DNA of 47,796 bases from Candidatus Sulfopaludibacter sp. SbA3 (GTDB lineage Bacteria > Pseudomonadota > Alphaproteobacteria > Caulobacterales > Hyphomonadaceae), in contig CAMDAC010000023.1 in NCBI GenBank assembly GCA_945888325.1, positions 1 to 47,796 on the forward strand. The letters run 5' to 3'. Under the pieces are notes generated by a model that was given only the letters and a program-made list of their open reading frames with translations, was not told the DNA's origin and ran no database searches. A program made the position numbers and the translations under genes. Positions 16,156 to 23,734 of the stretch are shown here, piece by piece (position 1 is the first letter of the stretch; the number at the start of each line of letters is the position of its first letter).

Positions 16156-17367
16156 ATGTTTGGGTCAAAGCAAAAGACACGCGAGAAGCTCGCCGGCGCC
16201 ATAAAAGAGGCCCTGGGCGGGGCAGACTGGCTGGAATCGGTGACCGTCGACGATGACGGAAAAGCGCTTCTGGTGATCCGCGCCGAGCCGGGTGCGGCAG
16301 ATGTGGCAGAGCATCGCAGGATCGAGGCCGAGAACTATGCCGGGCGGATTCCCGGCATCACGGTGGTGCGCAGCGTCCTGACGGCGGAGAAGACCGCCGG
16401 GCACGCGCATGCCCATGCGCCGGGTCACACACATGATCATGGGCATTCACATGCCCCAGCGCCGTCACCGGTGGGCGGCCTGCGGCGGGTGACCAAGGGC
16501 GCGCGCCTGTCCGACGAGGCGATGAACCAGGGGGCGCCGGCCCCGGCGCAGAGCCTGAAGCCGGTGCCGGGGATCGACCGGATCCTGGTGGTCGCCAGCG
16601 CCAAGGGCGGCGTCGGCAAGTCTACCGTGGCGGTGAACCTCTCCGCGGCGATGGCCAAGGCCGGCATGCGGGTCGGCCTGCTGGACGCCGACATCTATGG
16701 CCCGTCGATCCCGACGATGATGGGCACGGTGGACGCCGAGCCCGCGACCTCCACCAACAAGAAGCTCGTGCCGGTCGAGGCACACGGCATGAAGACGCTG
16801 TCGATCGGCTACCTCTCCGATCCGGACTCGCCGATGATCTGGCGCGGGCCGATCGTGATGTCGGCGATCACGCAGCTGCTGAATGACGCCGAATGGGGCA
16901 CGCCGGCTGAGCCGCTGGACATCCTCATCATCGACACGCCGCCGGGCACGGGCGACGCGCAGCTCGCGATTGCACAGAAGGTGCCGGTGACGGCCGCGAT
17001 CATCGTGACCACGCCGCAGGAAGTGGCCCTCGCCGATGTGCGGCGCGGGGCAGCGATGTTTGCCAAGACGCATGTGCCGGTGATCGGCCTGGTCGAGACG
17101 ATGAGCTGGTTTGATGATCCGGCGGGCGTGCGCCACTACCTGATGGGCGAAGGCGGGGCGCGCCGGATGGGCGCGGCGCTGGGATTGCCGGTGCTGGGAG
17201 AGATTCCGATGCTGACCGCAATCCGCGAGGCGGGCGACGCCGGCGTGCCGGCCGCCCTCGGAAAAGGTCCGGCTGCGGACATTTTCATGGCTCTGGCCCG
17301 GTCCGCGGCGATTGCGCTGGACCAGCTGGTGACCAGACCGGTCCCGGAAATCATTTTTGAGGACTGA
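16156..17367 (+). CDS. mrp: Mrp/NBP35-type P-loop ATPase, His-rich linker
   Basis: About 403 residues. An N-terminal degenerate DUF59-like domain (to about 80) leads to a linker with HAHAHAPGHTHDHGHSH (nine histidines in 17 residues), then the ATPase domain. That domain has the deviant Walker A VVASAKGGVGKSTV, the LLDADIYGPSIPTMMG switch region and IIDTPPGTGDAQL. The family acts as an Fe-S cluster carrier/ApbC. The usual Cys pair after ENMS is replaced by VETMSWFDDPAG, and the whole protein contains no cysteine. ATG 16129 is an alternative start; SD support is weak for both. Confidence 0.85.
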   Translation: MFGSKQKTREKLAGAIKEALGGADWLESVTVDDDGKALLVIRAEPGAADVAEHRRIEAENYAGRIPGITVVRSVLTAEKTAGHAHAHAPGHTHDHGHSHAPAPSPVGGLRRVTKGARLSDEAMNQGAPAPAQSLKPVPGIDRILVVASAKGGVGKSTVAVNLSAAMAKAGMRVGLLDADIYGPSIPTMMGTVDAEPATSTNKKLVPVEAHGMKTLSIGYLSDPDSPMIWRGPIVMSAITQLLNDAEWGTPAEPLDILIIDTPPGTGDAQLAIAQKVPVTAAIIVTTPQEVALADVRRGAAMFAKTHVPVIGLVETMSWFDDPAGVRHYLMGEGGARRMGAALGLPVLGEIPMLTAIREAGDAGVPAALGKGPAADIFMALARSAAIALDQLVTRPVPEIIFED

Positions 17368-17498
17368 CCCGCCCTGATTCGACAGGGAATAAAGCTGGTT
17401 AAAAAAGATAAATACAATCAAAGGGTTGTAAGTGGATCACAAACGGTTCATCTGGGAGGCTAAGGACGTCCGCGTCCGCCTGCCGGAAAGGCTGTGCC

Positions 17499-17657
17499 AT
17501 GTCCCTCGAGAAATCAGACACTTTTGAACCTGCCGAACCGGCGCCGGTCAACGAGACCGCCGCGCTCATCGAACAGAAGGAAACGCCGCGCAAACGCTAT
17601 GCGGCTCCCTCCGCCCCGCGCGTGCTGCGCTGCATGCAGCCTTCCGTGAAGTCCTGA
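17499..17657 (+). CDS. Small hydrophilic protein, 52 residues, unknown
   Basis: A short ORF beginning MSLEKSDTFEPAEPAPVNET and ending in a basic stretch with RKRYAAPSAP and one cysteine. GGAAAGG lies eight bases upstream of the ATG, a good ribosome-binding site. No domain or membrane segment is seen. The 100 bases between mrp and this ORF are relatively AT-rich (around 17395-17425), as expected of a promoter. Codon composition is GC-rich like its neighbours. It could be real or chance. Confidence 0.4.
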   Translation: MSLEKSDTFEPAEPAPVNETAALIEQKETPRKRYAAPSAPRVLRCMQPSVKS

Positions 17658-17823
17658 AGATGTTCGCATACGGACTGACCGTGCGGAGACCCTGCACCGC
17701 GCGGACTGCGGGCTGCCCTATATCAGCCTGACGGGCGAGCGGCTCGGGTGGAGCCTCCGCCGGCGTGTCCCCTCGGTACTGCTCGGCATCGCCTGCCTGC
17801 TCATCTGCGGCGGCCTGTTTGCC

Positions 17824-18318
17824 ATGAACGCCTCCGCCCAGACGCCCGCCAACGCGGTGCAGAAGCCGTATGGCGGCGGCTGGACTTGCGACAGGGGCTT
17901 CCAGGAAGCGGGCAAGGCCTGCGTGAAAGTCGGCCTGCCGGAGAATGCCCACCTGACCGGCGCCGTCTATGGCGCGGGTTGGGAATGCAATTATGGGTTC
18001 GAGCGCACCGGCGAGGTCTGCGCGCCGGTGAAGGTTCCGGCAAATGCCTATCTGGACGCTACCGGCACGCGCTGGGACTGCGACCGCGGCTTTTCGCGCG
18101 CCGTCAGCCTCTGCAACGCCGTCAAGGTGCCGAAGAACGGCTACCTCACCAATTCCAGCCACGGAGAAGGCTGGGCGTGCGACCGCGGCTACGCCGCCAA
18201 GGCGGGCGCCTGCGCCAAGATCAAGGTGCCGAAGTTTGCCCACCTCAACTCCTCCGGCGACGGATGGCAGTGCAACCGGCCCTACCGGCAGGTTGGCGGG
18301 GCATGCGTCGCGCCTTAG
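17824..18318 (+). CDS. Secreted protein of W-x-C / R-G-[FY] repeats
   Basis: From ATG 17824 the 164 residues consist of about five repeats of 30-36 residues. Each has the pattern G-W-x-C-[DN]-x-G-[FY]...C...V-K-V-P-x-N-[AG]-[YH]-L; examples are GGGWTCDRGF, GAGWECNYGF, GTRWDCDRGF, GEGWACDRGY and GDGWQCNRPY. Two cysteines per repeat suggest disulfides, hence export. The same frame continues upstream to 17650 and encodes a typical signal peptide (RRRVPSVLLGIACLLICGG, then LFAMNASA^Q). No ATG, GTG or TTG exists in that extension, so the true start is unclear. Function unknown. Confidence 0.65.
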   Translation: MNASAQTPANAVQKPYGGGWTCDRGFQEAGKACVKVGLPENAHLTGAVYGAGWECNYGFERTGEVCAPVKVPANAYLDATGTRWDCDRGFSRAVSLCNAVKVPKNGYLTNSSHGEGWACDRGYAAKAGACAKIKVPKFAHLNSSGDGWQCNRPYRQVGGACVAP

Positions 18319-18723
18319 GCAACAAATACCGCCCCCTCCGGATACAAAATCCGCAGACGTCTCAAGCGCTTGGAGGATTCCTGCAGAAAACGAGCGCTAC
18401 ACCCCTCCGGCCGGAGGTATACTCAACTCCAAACCCAAAAGCGCAATAAAAGGTCGGATAGAGGCCGCAGGCCGAAATCCGACACCCTCGAGAGAGGATG
18501 AGAAAGGATCGATACCAAGTGATAAAAAATGAGAATCAATGAGACGGACTGAGACGAAATCGCCATCAGACGTTCACGGAATGTAACGGCCTGAAGCGAT
18601 TGCGAGAAGCAAACAGCCTGACTTGCGCCTACAGCAAACGCGCCCCTGGAAAAACAAAACCCATCCCGATCAAGCCGTTGCAAAAGGGCGGGCGAGCCCT
18701 TCTGCAACACCTCCGCCCACGGA
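18319..18723 (+). repeat. 405-bp dispersed non-coding repeat, copy 1
   Basis: Begins directly after the stop codon of the Cys/Trp-repeat protein and ends about 40 bp before the convergent SMP-30 gene. It is co-linear over 405 bp with 42322-42726. A block of 60 nt (18386-18445) is identical and includes the palindrome CCTCCGGCCGGAGG at 18404-18417. A hairpin GTCGGAT/ATCCGAC (18453-18459/18477-18483) follows. A second block of 27 identical nt, with the Fur-box-like AAATGAGAATCAATGAGA, ends at 18544. Reading frames are not conserved between copies. It fills the 444-bp gene-free stretch 18319-18762. Confidence 0.85.
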
Positions 18724-18762
18724 CAGGCCCCCCCGAAATCAGTTTTATCCCTGAAAATTACT

Positions 18763-19683
18763 TCAAGCGTTGAAGTTCAGCTTCAGGCCGGCTTCCGGCC
18801 AGCGTGTCTTGATCAGCTGGCCCGTGCCGGAGGCACAGATGTACGCGTCATGCATGTCCTTGCCGCCGAAGGCGATATTGGTGACGAAGGGATCCGGCAG
18901 TTCGGTGAAGCTGGAATGGCCGTCCGGACGGATCGTCGTGATACCGCCCATGCCGCCGTTTTTCAGGATGGTGGCCACACAGATGTTTCCGGACGCAGCG
19001 ACGGCGAGCGAGTCGAAATAGCACAGCTCCGTCTGGCCGGTGATCACACGGCCGCGCAGGAAAGGCGGCTTGTGCGGCGTGAATTCGCCCGGGCCGGTGA
19101 GCGCGAAGCCCCAGAGGCGGGCGGTCATCGTGTCGGCGAAATACAGCGTGTGGCCATCCGGCGAGAGGCCGCAGCCGTTCGGCGAGATGTGGTGGTAGTC
19201 GACTTCCTTGATCAGGGAGCCATCCGGTTTGGCATAGTAGACCCCGCCATGGTCGCGGTTGCGGGAGAAGCCCTTGCCGAGATCAGTGAAATAAAAGCCG
19301 CCATCCTTGTCGAAGACGATGTCGTTGGGCCCGCGCAACTTGTTGCCGTCCACCTCATCGTACAGCCGCTCGACCTTGCCTGTGGACAGGTCGATCCGCT
19401 CGATGCGACCACCGGAATAGTCCGGCGGGCAGTTGCCGGGGATCGTGAGGCCGCCGACCTCGTGATACTCGAAGCCGCCATTGTTGCAGCAGTAAAGCGC
19501 GCCGTCCGGCCCGATCGCGAGACCGTTGGGGCCGCCACCCGGCGTCGCGATCACTTCGCGCTTGCCGTTCCAGAGACGCGTGATGTAGCCGAGCTTGATC
19601 TCGACCAGGATGATCGAGCCATCCTGCATGACCACCGGGCCTTCGGGAAAGCCGAGGCCGGCGCCAACCACTTCGAAATTCAT
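18763..19683 (-). CDS. SMP-30/gluconolactonase family protein
   Basis: A 306-residue six-bladed beta-propeller hydrolase. The start NFEVVGAGLGFPEGPVV carries the metal-ligand Glu of the family (FPEGP). Later come GPNGLAIGPDGALYCCNNGG, KLRGPNDIVFDKDGGFYFTD (Asn/Asp metal ligands) and SPNGCGLSPDGHTLYFADT. It would open sugar lactones or similar esters using Ca2+ or Zn2+. No signal peptide, so cytosolic. It stands alone between the repeat and folA; the substrate is unknown. Confidence 0.88.
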   Translation of the reverse strand: MNFEVVGAGLGFPEGPVVMQDGSIILVEIKLGYITRLWNGKREVIATPGGGPNGLAIGPDGALYCCNNGGFEYHEVGGLTIPGNCPPDYSGGRIERIDLSTGKVERLYDEVDGNKLRGPNDIVFDKDGGFYFTDLGKGFSRNRDHGGVYYAKPDGSLIKEVDYHHISPNGCGLSPDGHTLYFADTMTARLWGFALTGPGEFTPHKPPFLRGRVITGQTELCYFDSLAVAASGNICVATILKNGGMGGITTIRPDGHSSFTELPDPFVTNIAFGGKDMHDAYICASGTGQLIKTRWPEAGLKLNFNA

Positions 19684-19752
19684 GTCTTCCTCCCGGATGA
19701 TTTTCCGGAAGGCTACGCCTGAGCTTGGGAGGCGTCCATCACTCCCGCCGGG

Positions 19753-20283
19753 TCAGGCGGGCGCGGTCACGCGGTCAAGCACCTTGATCGTGAAGCCATG
19801 ATCATTGCCCTCCCCCGCCTCGACGCGCGTCTGCGACTGGGTGGACCAGAGCGCCTGACCGATTTCCGGAAAGTAGGCATCCCCCTCGGGCGAGGCGTCG
19901 ACTTCGGTCAGATAGATGCGGTCAGCCAGCGGCAGGGCGAGCTCATAGATGGCCGCGCCGCCGATGATGAAGACTTCCGTCTGCCCGGCGCGCAGGGCCA
20001 TCGCCTTGGCGGCGTTGATGGCCGGCGAGACGCTCGAATAGACGCGCGCTTCAGCGGCGTCATAGTTCCAGTCGCGGCTGATCACGATGTTCGGGCGGCC
20101 CGGCAACGGGCGTTTGGGCAGGCTTTCCCAGGTCTTGCGGCCCATGATGACCGGCGCGCCCATCGTGGTGCGCTTGAAATGGGCCAGATCGTCCTTCAGA
20201 CGCCAAGGCAATTGCCCTGCGCTGCCGATCACTCTATTTCGGCCTTGGGCGACAATGAGGCTGATCCGGATGGGTTCTATCAT
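19753..20283 (-). CDS. folA: Dihydrofolate reductase
   Basis: A 176-residue DHFR. Motifs: [31 protein letters not shown] (the LPW-x-x-x-D catalytic loop, with the active-site Asp), [19 protein letters not shown], and [13 protein letters not shown] for NADPH binding. It regenerates tetrahydrofolate after thymidylate synthesis. ATG 20283 starts the conserved region; upstream reading to 20340 is Pro-rich and not conserved. thyA, usually its direct neighbour, is 2.5 kb away on the same strand with three genes in between. Confidence 0.93.
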   Translation of the reverse strand: MIEPIRISLIVAQGRNRVIGSAGQLPWRLKDDLAHFKRTTMGAPVIMGRKTWESLPKRPLPGRPNIVISRDWNYDAAEARVYSSVSPAINAAKAMALRAGQTEVFIIGGAAIYELALPLADRIYLTEVDASPEGDAYFPEIGQALWSTQSQTRVEAGEGNDHGFTIKVLDRVTAPA

Positions 20284-20361
20284 GGGCGGGTTTCCGGGCG
20301 GCCTCGGGACGGGTGGAGGATGCGCCATCCCCGGCGCCATTAACTATCAGATTGTGCAGTG

Positions 20362-20421
20362 GGGCGTCATGCGCCAGCCTGTAAGGACGGTGCAACCCGC
20401 AATCGCAGTATCTGCTGCACC
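20362..20421 (+). promoter_or_regulatory. Structured 5' leader of VUT transporter gene
   Basis: Two predicted hairpins lie just upstream of the transporter start. The first is GGCG/CGCC (20363-20366/20372-20375). The second is GGTGCA...GCA paired to TGC-TGCACC (20389-20401/20413-20421, with a 4-base bulge). VUT-family queuosine-precursor transporters are often under riboswitch control in other bacteria, but the sequence does not match any preQ1 aptamer consensus I know. Confidence 0.25.
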
Positions 20422-20445
20422 TATGGCATGGGGACGTTGTTTTTT

Positions 20446-21117
20446 ATGAGTTTTGATATTGGGTCTGTACTGACGAACGGACAGCCCGGTCTGCTTTTGC
20501 CAGCGCTCGGCGCGCTGGGGCTGACATTTGCGGCTATCTGGTTCCTGCAGGGGCGGGCCTGGGCGCTCCTTTATGTGGTGTTGATTCCGTTCCTGAACTG
20601 GAGCTTTGGAATCATTCCGGAATTCGGCGTGGTGGCCGCCGGCGAGAACGCGCTGTTCCCGCAGGGCATGTCGCTGCATCCGATGACGATGGTCACCGGC
20701 ATGGTGTTCGTGATCCGGGATTTCGTGCAGCGCGAGATGGGGCACCGCGTGCTGATCCTGATGGCGATCGCGGTCGCCTGGTCGTTCTTCTACGCCTGGC
20801 CGGTGATTGCGCTCGCAAGCGGGATTGCCTTCGCGATTTCGGAAGGTGTCGACTGGCTGCTGTTCACCTTCACCAAGTACCGCCTGTCGACGCGGATCCT
20901 GCTGTCGAGCGCGCTGGCGGCGCCGGTGGACACGACCGTGTTCCTGTACGGCGCCGACCTCGCCAAGCAGATGGAACTGGGCCTGGAGCCCGGCAATTCG
21001 CTGCACATCTGGAACTGGATCGTCTTCGTGATCGGCAAGATGGTCGGCGCGGTGATCGTCTCGGCGATCATCCGGCGGCGCGAGGATGCCGGGCTGACCA
21101 ACCCGCACGAGGCTTAG
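20446..21117 (+). CDS. VUT family transporter (queuosine precursor type)
   Basis: A 223-residue membrane protein with about six helices. Conserved parts are the cytoplasmic VIRDFVQREMGHR and the SGIAFAISEGVDWLLFTFTK helix, followed by SALAAPVDTTVFLYG (charged/polar residues inside TM helices) and a C-terminal RRREDAG. These match DUF165/YhhQ, which imports preQ0/preQ1 or other vitamins. ATG 20446 (MSFDIGSVLTNG) is preferred; ATG 20428 is also possible. Divergent from folA, convergent with aqpZ. Confidence 0.8.
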   Translation: MSFDIGSVLTNGQPGLLLPALGALGLTFAAIWFLQGRAWALLYVVLIPFLNWSFGIIPEFGVVAAGENALFPQGMSLHPMTMVTGMVFVIRDFVQREMGHRVLILMAIAVAWSFFYAWPVIALASGIAFAISEGVDWLLFTFTKYRLSTRILLSSALAAPVDTTVFLYGADLAKQMELGLEPGNSLHIWNWIVFVIGKMVGAVIVSAIIRRREDAGLTNPHEA

Positions 21118-21228
21118 TTTCAAAGTGCTCGCGGCTGTTTCCGCGTCTGCGACGCGGAGCCGCTGCGCCTTCGCGTTGCTCGTGGGACGCCCGGCCTTGA
21201 TATCATTTTTGACCACCGGTCAATTGGT

Positions 21229-21339
21229 CGTCATCCCGGAATTTGCGCAGCAAATGCCCGGGACCCAGACTTTCTTCCGCTCGCGGACGCGAGCGCACTG
21301 GGGCCCGGATAAACGCGTTCCGCGTTTTCCGGGATGACG
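21229..21339. repeat. REP/BIME-like composite palindrome
   Basis: Outer arms CGTCATCCCGG (21229) and CCGGGATGACG (ending 21339) enclose three hairpins: ATTTGC/GCAAAT, CGCTCGC/GCGAGCG, and AAACGCG/CGCGTTT. The left unit recurs at 42276-42319 with 43 of 44 bases identical. It lies between the convergent VUT and aqpZ genes and may also stop transcription from both sides. Confidence 0.75.
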
Positions 21340-21369
21340 ACAAACTGCGGCCGGGACGCGTAACCCGCG

Positions 21370-22050
21370 TTACTCGGTCTCCAGCACTTTCTGCTTGAAC
21401 AGCAGGCCGGCGAGCGCCGCGCCGATCAGCGGGGCGATCAGGAACAGCCAGAGCTGAGAGATCGCCGTGCCGCCGACGATGACGGCAGGGCCGAAGCTGC
21501 GGGCCGGGTTCACCGAAACGCCGGTCACCTGGATGCCAACGATGTGGATGACCGTAAGCGTCAGGCCGATGGCGAGGCCGGCGAGCATGCCGGGGGCGGA
21601 TTTCTGCGTGCTGCCGAGGATGACGACCAGGAACAGGAAGGTCGCGACGACCTCGAAGACGAGGGCGGAGGCGAGATTGTATTCGCCGAGATAGCCCGCT
21701 CCCCATCCGTTCTGGCCGAGGCCGTTGGAAGCGAGGTCATAGCCGGTCTTGCCGGTGGCGATGAGGTAGAGGACGCCGGCGCCGAGCAGGGCGCCGATGA
21801 ACTGGGCGGCCCAGTATTTCAGCATGGCGTTCATAGGCAGCCGGCCCGCCACGAAGGCGCCGAAGCTGACGGCCGGATTCACATGGCAGCCGGAGATGGG
21901 GCCGATGCCGTAGGCCATGGCCACGATGGCAAGGCCGAAGGCGAAGGAGATGCCAAGCTGGCCGACTTCGCCGCCGGCGAGCACGGCAGAGCCGCATCCC
22001 AGCAGCACAAGGGTAAAGGTGCCGATGAGTTCGGCGATAAAGACTTTCAT
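21370..22050 (-). CDS. aqpZ: Aquaporin Z family water channel
   Basis: A 226-residue MIP-family channel with six helices and the two NPA half-helices GCHVNPAVSFGAF and GVSVNPARSFGPAVI. Arg after the second NPA, with His in the HIVGIQVTG helix, fits the narrow water-selective filter of AqpZ. ATG 22050 begins the typical MKVFIAELIGTF; the 50-residue upstream extension in frame is not conserved. It stands alone, divergent from a lipoprotein gene. Confidence 0.93.
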   Translation of the reverse strand: MKVFIAELIGTFTLVLLGCGSAVLAGGEVGQLGISFAFGLAIVAMAYGIGPISGCHVNPAVSFGAFVAGRLPMNAMLKYWAAQFIGALLGAGVLYLIATGKTGYDLASNGLGQNGWGAGYLGEYNLASALVFEVVATFLFLVVILGSTQKSAPGMLAGLAIGLTLTVIHIVGIQVTGVSVNPARSFGPAVIVGGTAISQLWLFLIAPLIGAALAGLLFKQKVLETE

Positions 22051-22222
22051 TGGGTGCCTCCAAAAACCGGCCGTGTCAGATCGGTTGTCCCCCCACGGCA
22101 CTGGGCACAACCATGGCGATTTTCGCTTCCCGCGGCAAGCGGCACGGCCGCACTTGCCTTCGGACGCTGATGCGGCAACACAAGGCGTCTCAGGACACAT
22201 CCAACAGGTGGAGACTAACGGG

Positions 22223-22780
22223 ATGACACATGCGCTGAACTTCGCGCTGGCTGCCCTCGCGGCGGCGCTTCTGACAGGCTGCGGGACACTGTCCAGGGAC
22301 GATGGCGGTCAGGCCCCTTCGCCCAGGACCGACGCGCCGAAGACGACGCCGCCGGGAGCGCCCGCGGCGCCCGTGTTCGAGTCGAAGATCGTCTCCCTGC
22401 CCTTCCGGGTCGATGTGTCGTTCAGCGACGGGGCGCTGGCCAAGCTGCGCGAGACGAATGCCGGCATGGGCGTTGCAGCAGATTATTACGGCGCGCCGAA
22501 GGATCCCGGCATGGAGGGGCTCGATCCCGACCTCGGCATCTGGCTCGGCGGCGAGATGAAGACGATCGATGCGGGCAACCGGTCCCTGACGCTGAAAGGG
22601 CAGGTTGATGCGGCGCGGGTCGCCCGCGAGGTATCCGGCGACGCACGGGTCAAGGTGATGGTGTTCCCCGTGCGCGCCTATGCAGCCGAGGCGACGGTGA
22701 CGTGCACGGAGTTTGACGAGTACCTGTCGATCGCCGTGGAGACGGGCGCGACGGTGCGCTGCACGCTGGTGGGCGAGTAG
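22223..22780 (+). CDS. Putative lipoprotein, unknown function
   Basis: A 185-residue protein with a lipoprotein signal: hydrophobic stretch to residue 19, lipobox LLTGC with Cys20. A Pro/Thr/Ala-rich linker (about 25-52) leads to a C-terminal beta-rich domain with two more cysteines (VTCTEFDEY, TVRCTLVGE) that could form a disulfide. No family recognised. It is convergent with thyA, nine bases apart. ATG 22223 is the only start giving a lipobox. Confidence 0.65.
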   Translation: MTHALNFALAALAAALLTGCGTLSRDDGGQAPSPRTDAPKTTPPGAPAAPVFESKIVSLPFRVDVSFSDGALAKLRETNAGMGVAADYYGAPKDPGMEGLDPDLGIWLGGEMKTIDAGNRSLTLKGQVDAARVAREVSGDARVKVMVFPVRAYAAEATVTCTEFDEYLSIAVETGATVRCTLVGE

Positions 22781-22789
22781 GCCGCGCGA

Positions 22790-23584
22790 TCAGACCGCGA
22801 CGGCGGCCTTGATGTGCGGATGCGGATTGTAGTTGTCGATCCGGAAATCCTCATAGGTCCAGCTGAAGAGGTCCGTCTTCTCCGGGTTCATCCAGAGGGT
22901 GGGCAGCGGGCGCGGCTCGCGCGTCAGCTGCAACTCAGTCTGCTCGAGATGGTTGAGGTAGAGGTGCGTGTCGCCGAACGTGTGCACGAACTCGCCGGCA
23001 CGCAGGCCAGTGGCGCGCGCCATCATGTGGGTGAGCAAGGCGTAGGACGCGATGTTGAACGGCACGCCGAGGAAGACATCCGCCGAGCGCTGGTAGAGCT
23101 GACAGTTCAGCCGGCCGTTAATCACGTTGAACTGGAACAGGCAGTGACAGGGCGGCAGGGCCATGTCGTTCACATCGGCCGGGTTCCAGGCCGAAACGAT
23201 CAGGCGGCGGGAGTTCGGGTTGGTGCGGATCTCGTCCAGCACCCACTGGATCTGGTCGATGGTGCGCCCGTCCGGAGCCGCCCAGCTGCGCCACTGCTTG
23301 CCGTAGACGGGGCCCAGGTCGCCGTTGGCGTCAGCCCAGTCATCCCAGATTGAGACGCCGTTTTCCTTCAGCCAGCCAATATTTGTGTCGCCGCGAAGGA
23401 ACCAAAGCAGCTCGATAATGATAGAGCGTACGTGAAGACGTTTCGTCGTCAGCAGCGGAAAACCTTTTTCGAGGTCGAACCGCATCTGGCGCCCGAAAAC
23501 GCCGCGCGTGCCGACCCCCGTGCGGTCACCCCGGTCGTGCCCGTTCTGTAGTATGTCCTGCAGGAGAGCGTGATATTGCTGCAT
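22790..23584 (-). CDS. thyA: Thymidylate synthase
   Basis: A 264-residue ThyA, exactly the E. coli length. It carries [18 protein letters not shown], the catalytic Cys146 in [10 protein letters not shown], the [19 protein letters not shown] block, and the C-terminal FDNYNPH-type motif ([14 protein letters not shown]). It methylates dUMP with methylene-tetrahydrofolate, producing dihydrofolate for FolA. The 150-bp region to the divergent Tad gene includes AT-rich promoter-like sequence around 23605-23620. Confidence 0.96.
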   Translation of the reverse strand: MQQYHALLQDILQNGHDRGDRTGVGTRGVFGRQMRFDLEKGFPLLTTKRLHVRSIIIELLWFLRGDTNIGWLKENGVSIWDDWADANGDLGPVYGKQWRSWAAPDGRTIDQIQWVLDEIRTNPNSRRLIVSAWNPADVNDMALPPCHCLFQFNVINGRLNCQLYQRSADVFLGVPFNIASYALLTHMMARATGLRAGEFVHTFGDTHLYLNHLEQTELQLTREPRPLPTLWMNPEKTDLFSWTYEDFRIDNYNPHPHIKAAVAV

Positions 23585-23734
23585 GCCGGTTCCTCGCGAA
23601 TCGGGAAATTATAGGTTAACCAGATGCTACCGCGCCAGTAACAATTGCGCCGTTCGCGGAAACCGTCTTTCAAGCCCGATCTGCCATAAAAGCCCTGAGT
23701 ATTGAGCGGGAATCCGCCAACAGGACGCTGGGCT

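Noticed and set aside
17748-18449. 233-codon plus-strand frame from GTG 17748 over the Cys/Trp-repeat gene
   Set aside because: It reads the repeat gene in another frame and continues into the 405-bp repeat; the repeat gene's frame has regular motif spacing.
18423-18710. 95-codon minus-strand frame in repeat copy 1, compared with 62- and 87-codon frames in copy 2
   Set aside because: Frames are interrupted and shifted between the two copies while nucleotides are conserved, so the repeat is not protein-coding.
23600-23625. Second CtrA box upstream of the TadG-like gene
   Set aside because: Only one TTAAC half-site (GGTTAACC) is present; the partner half at N7 spacing is missing.
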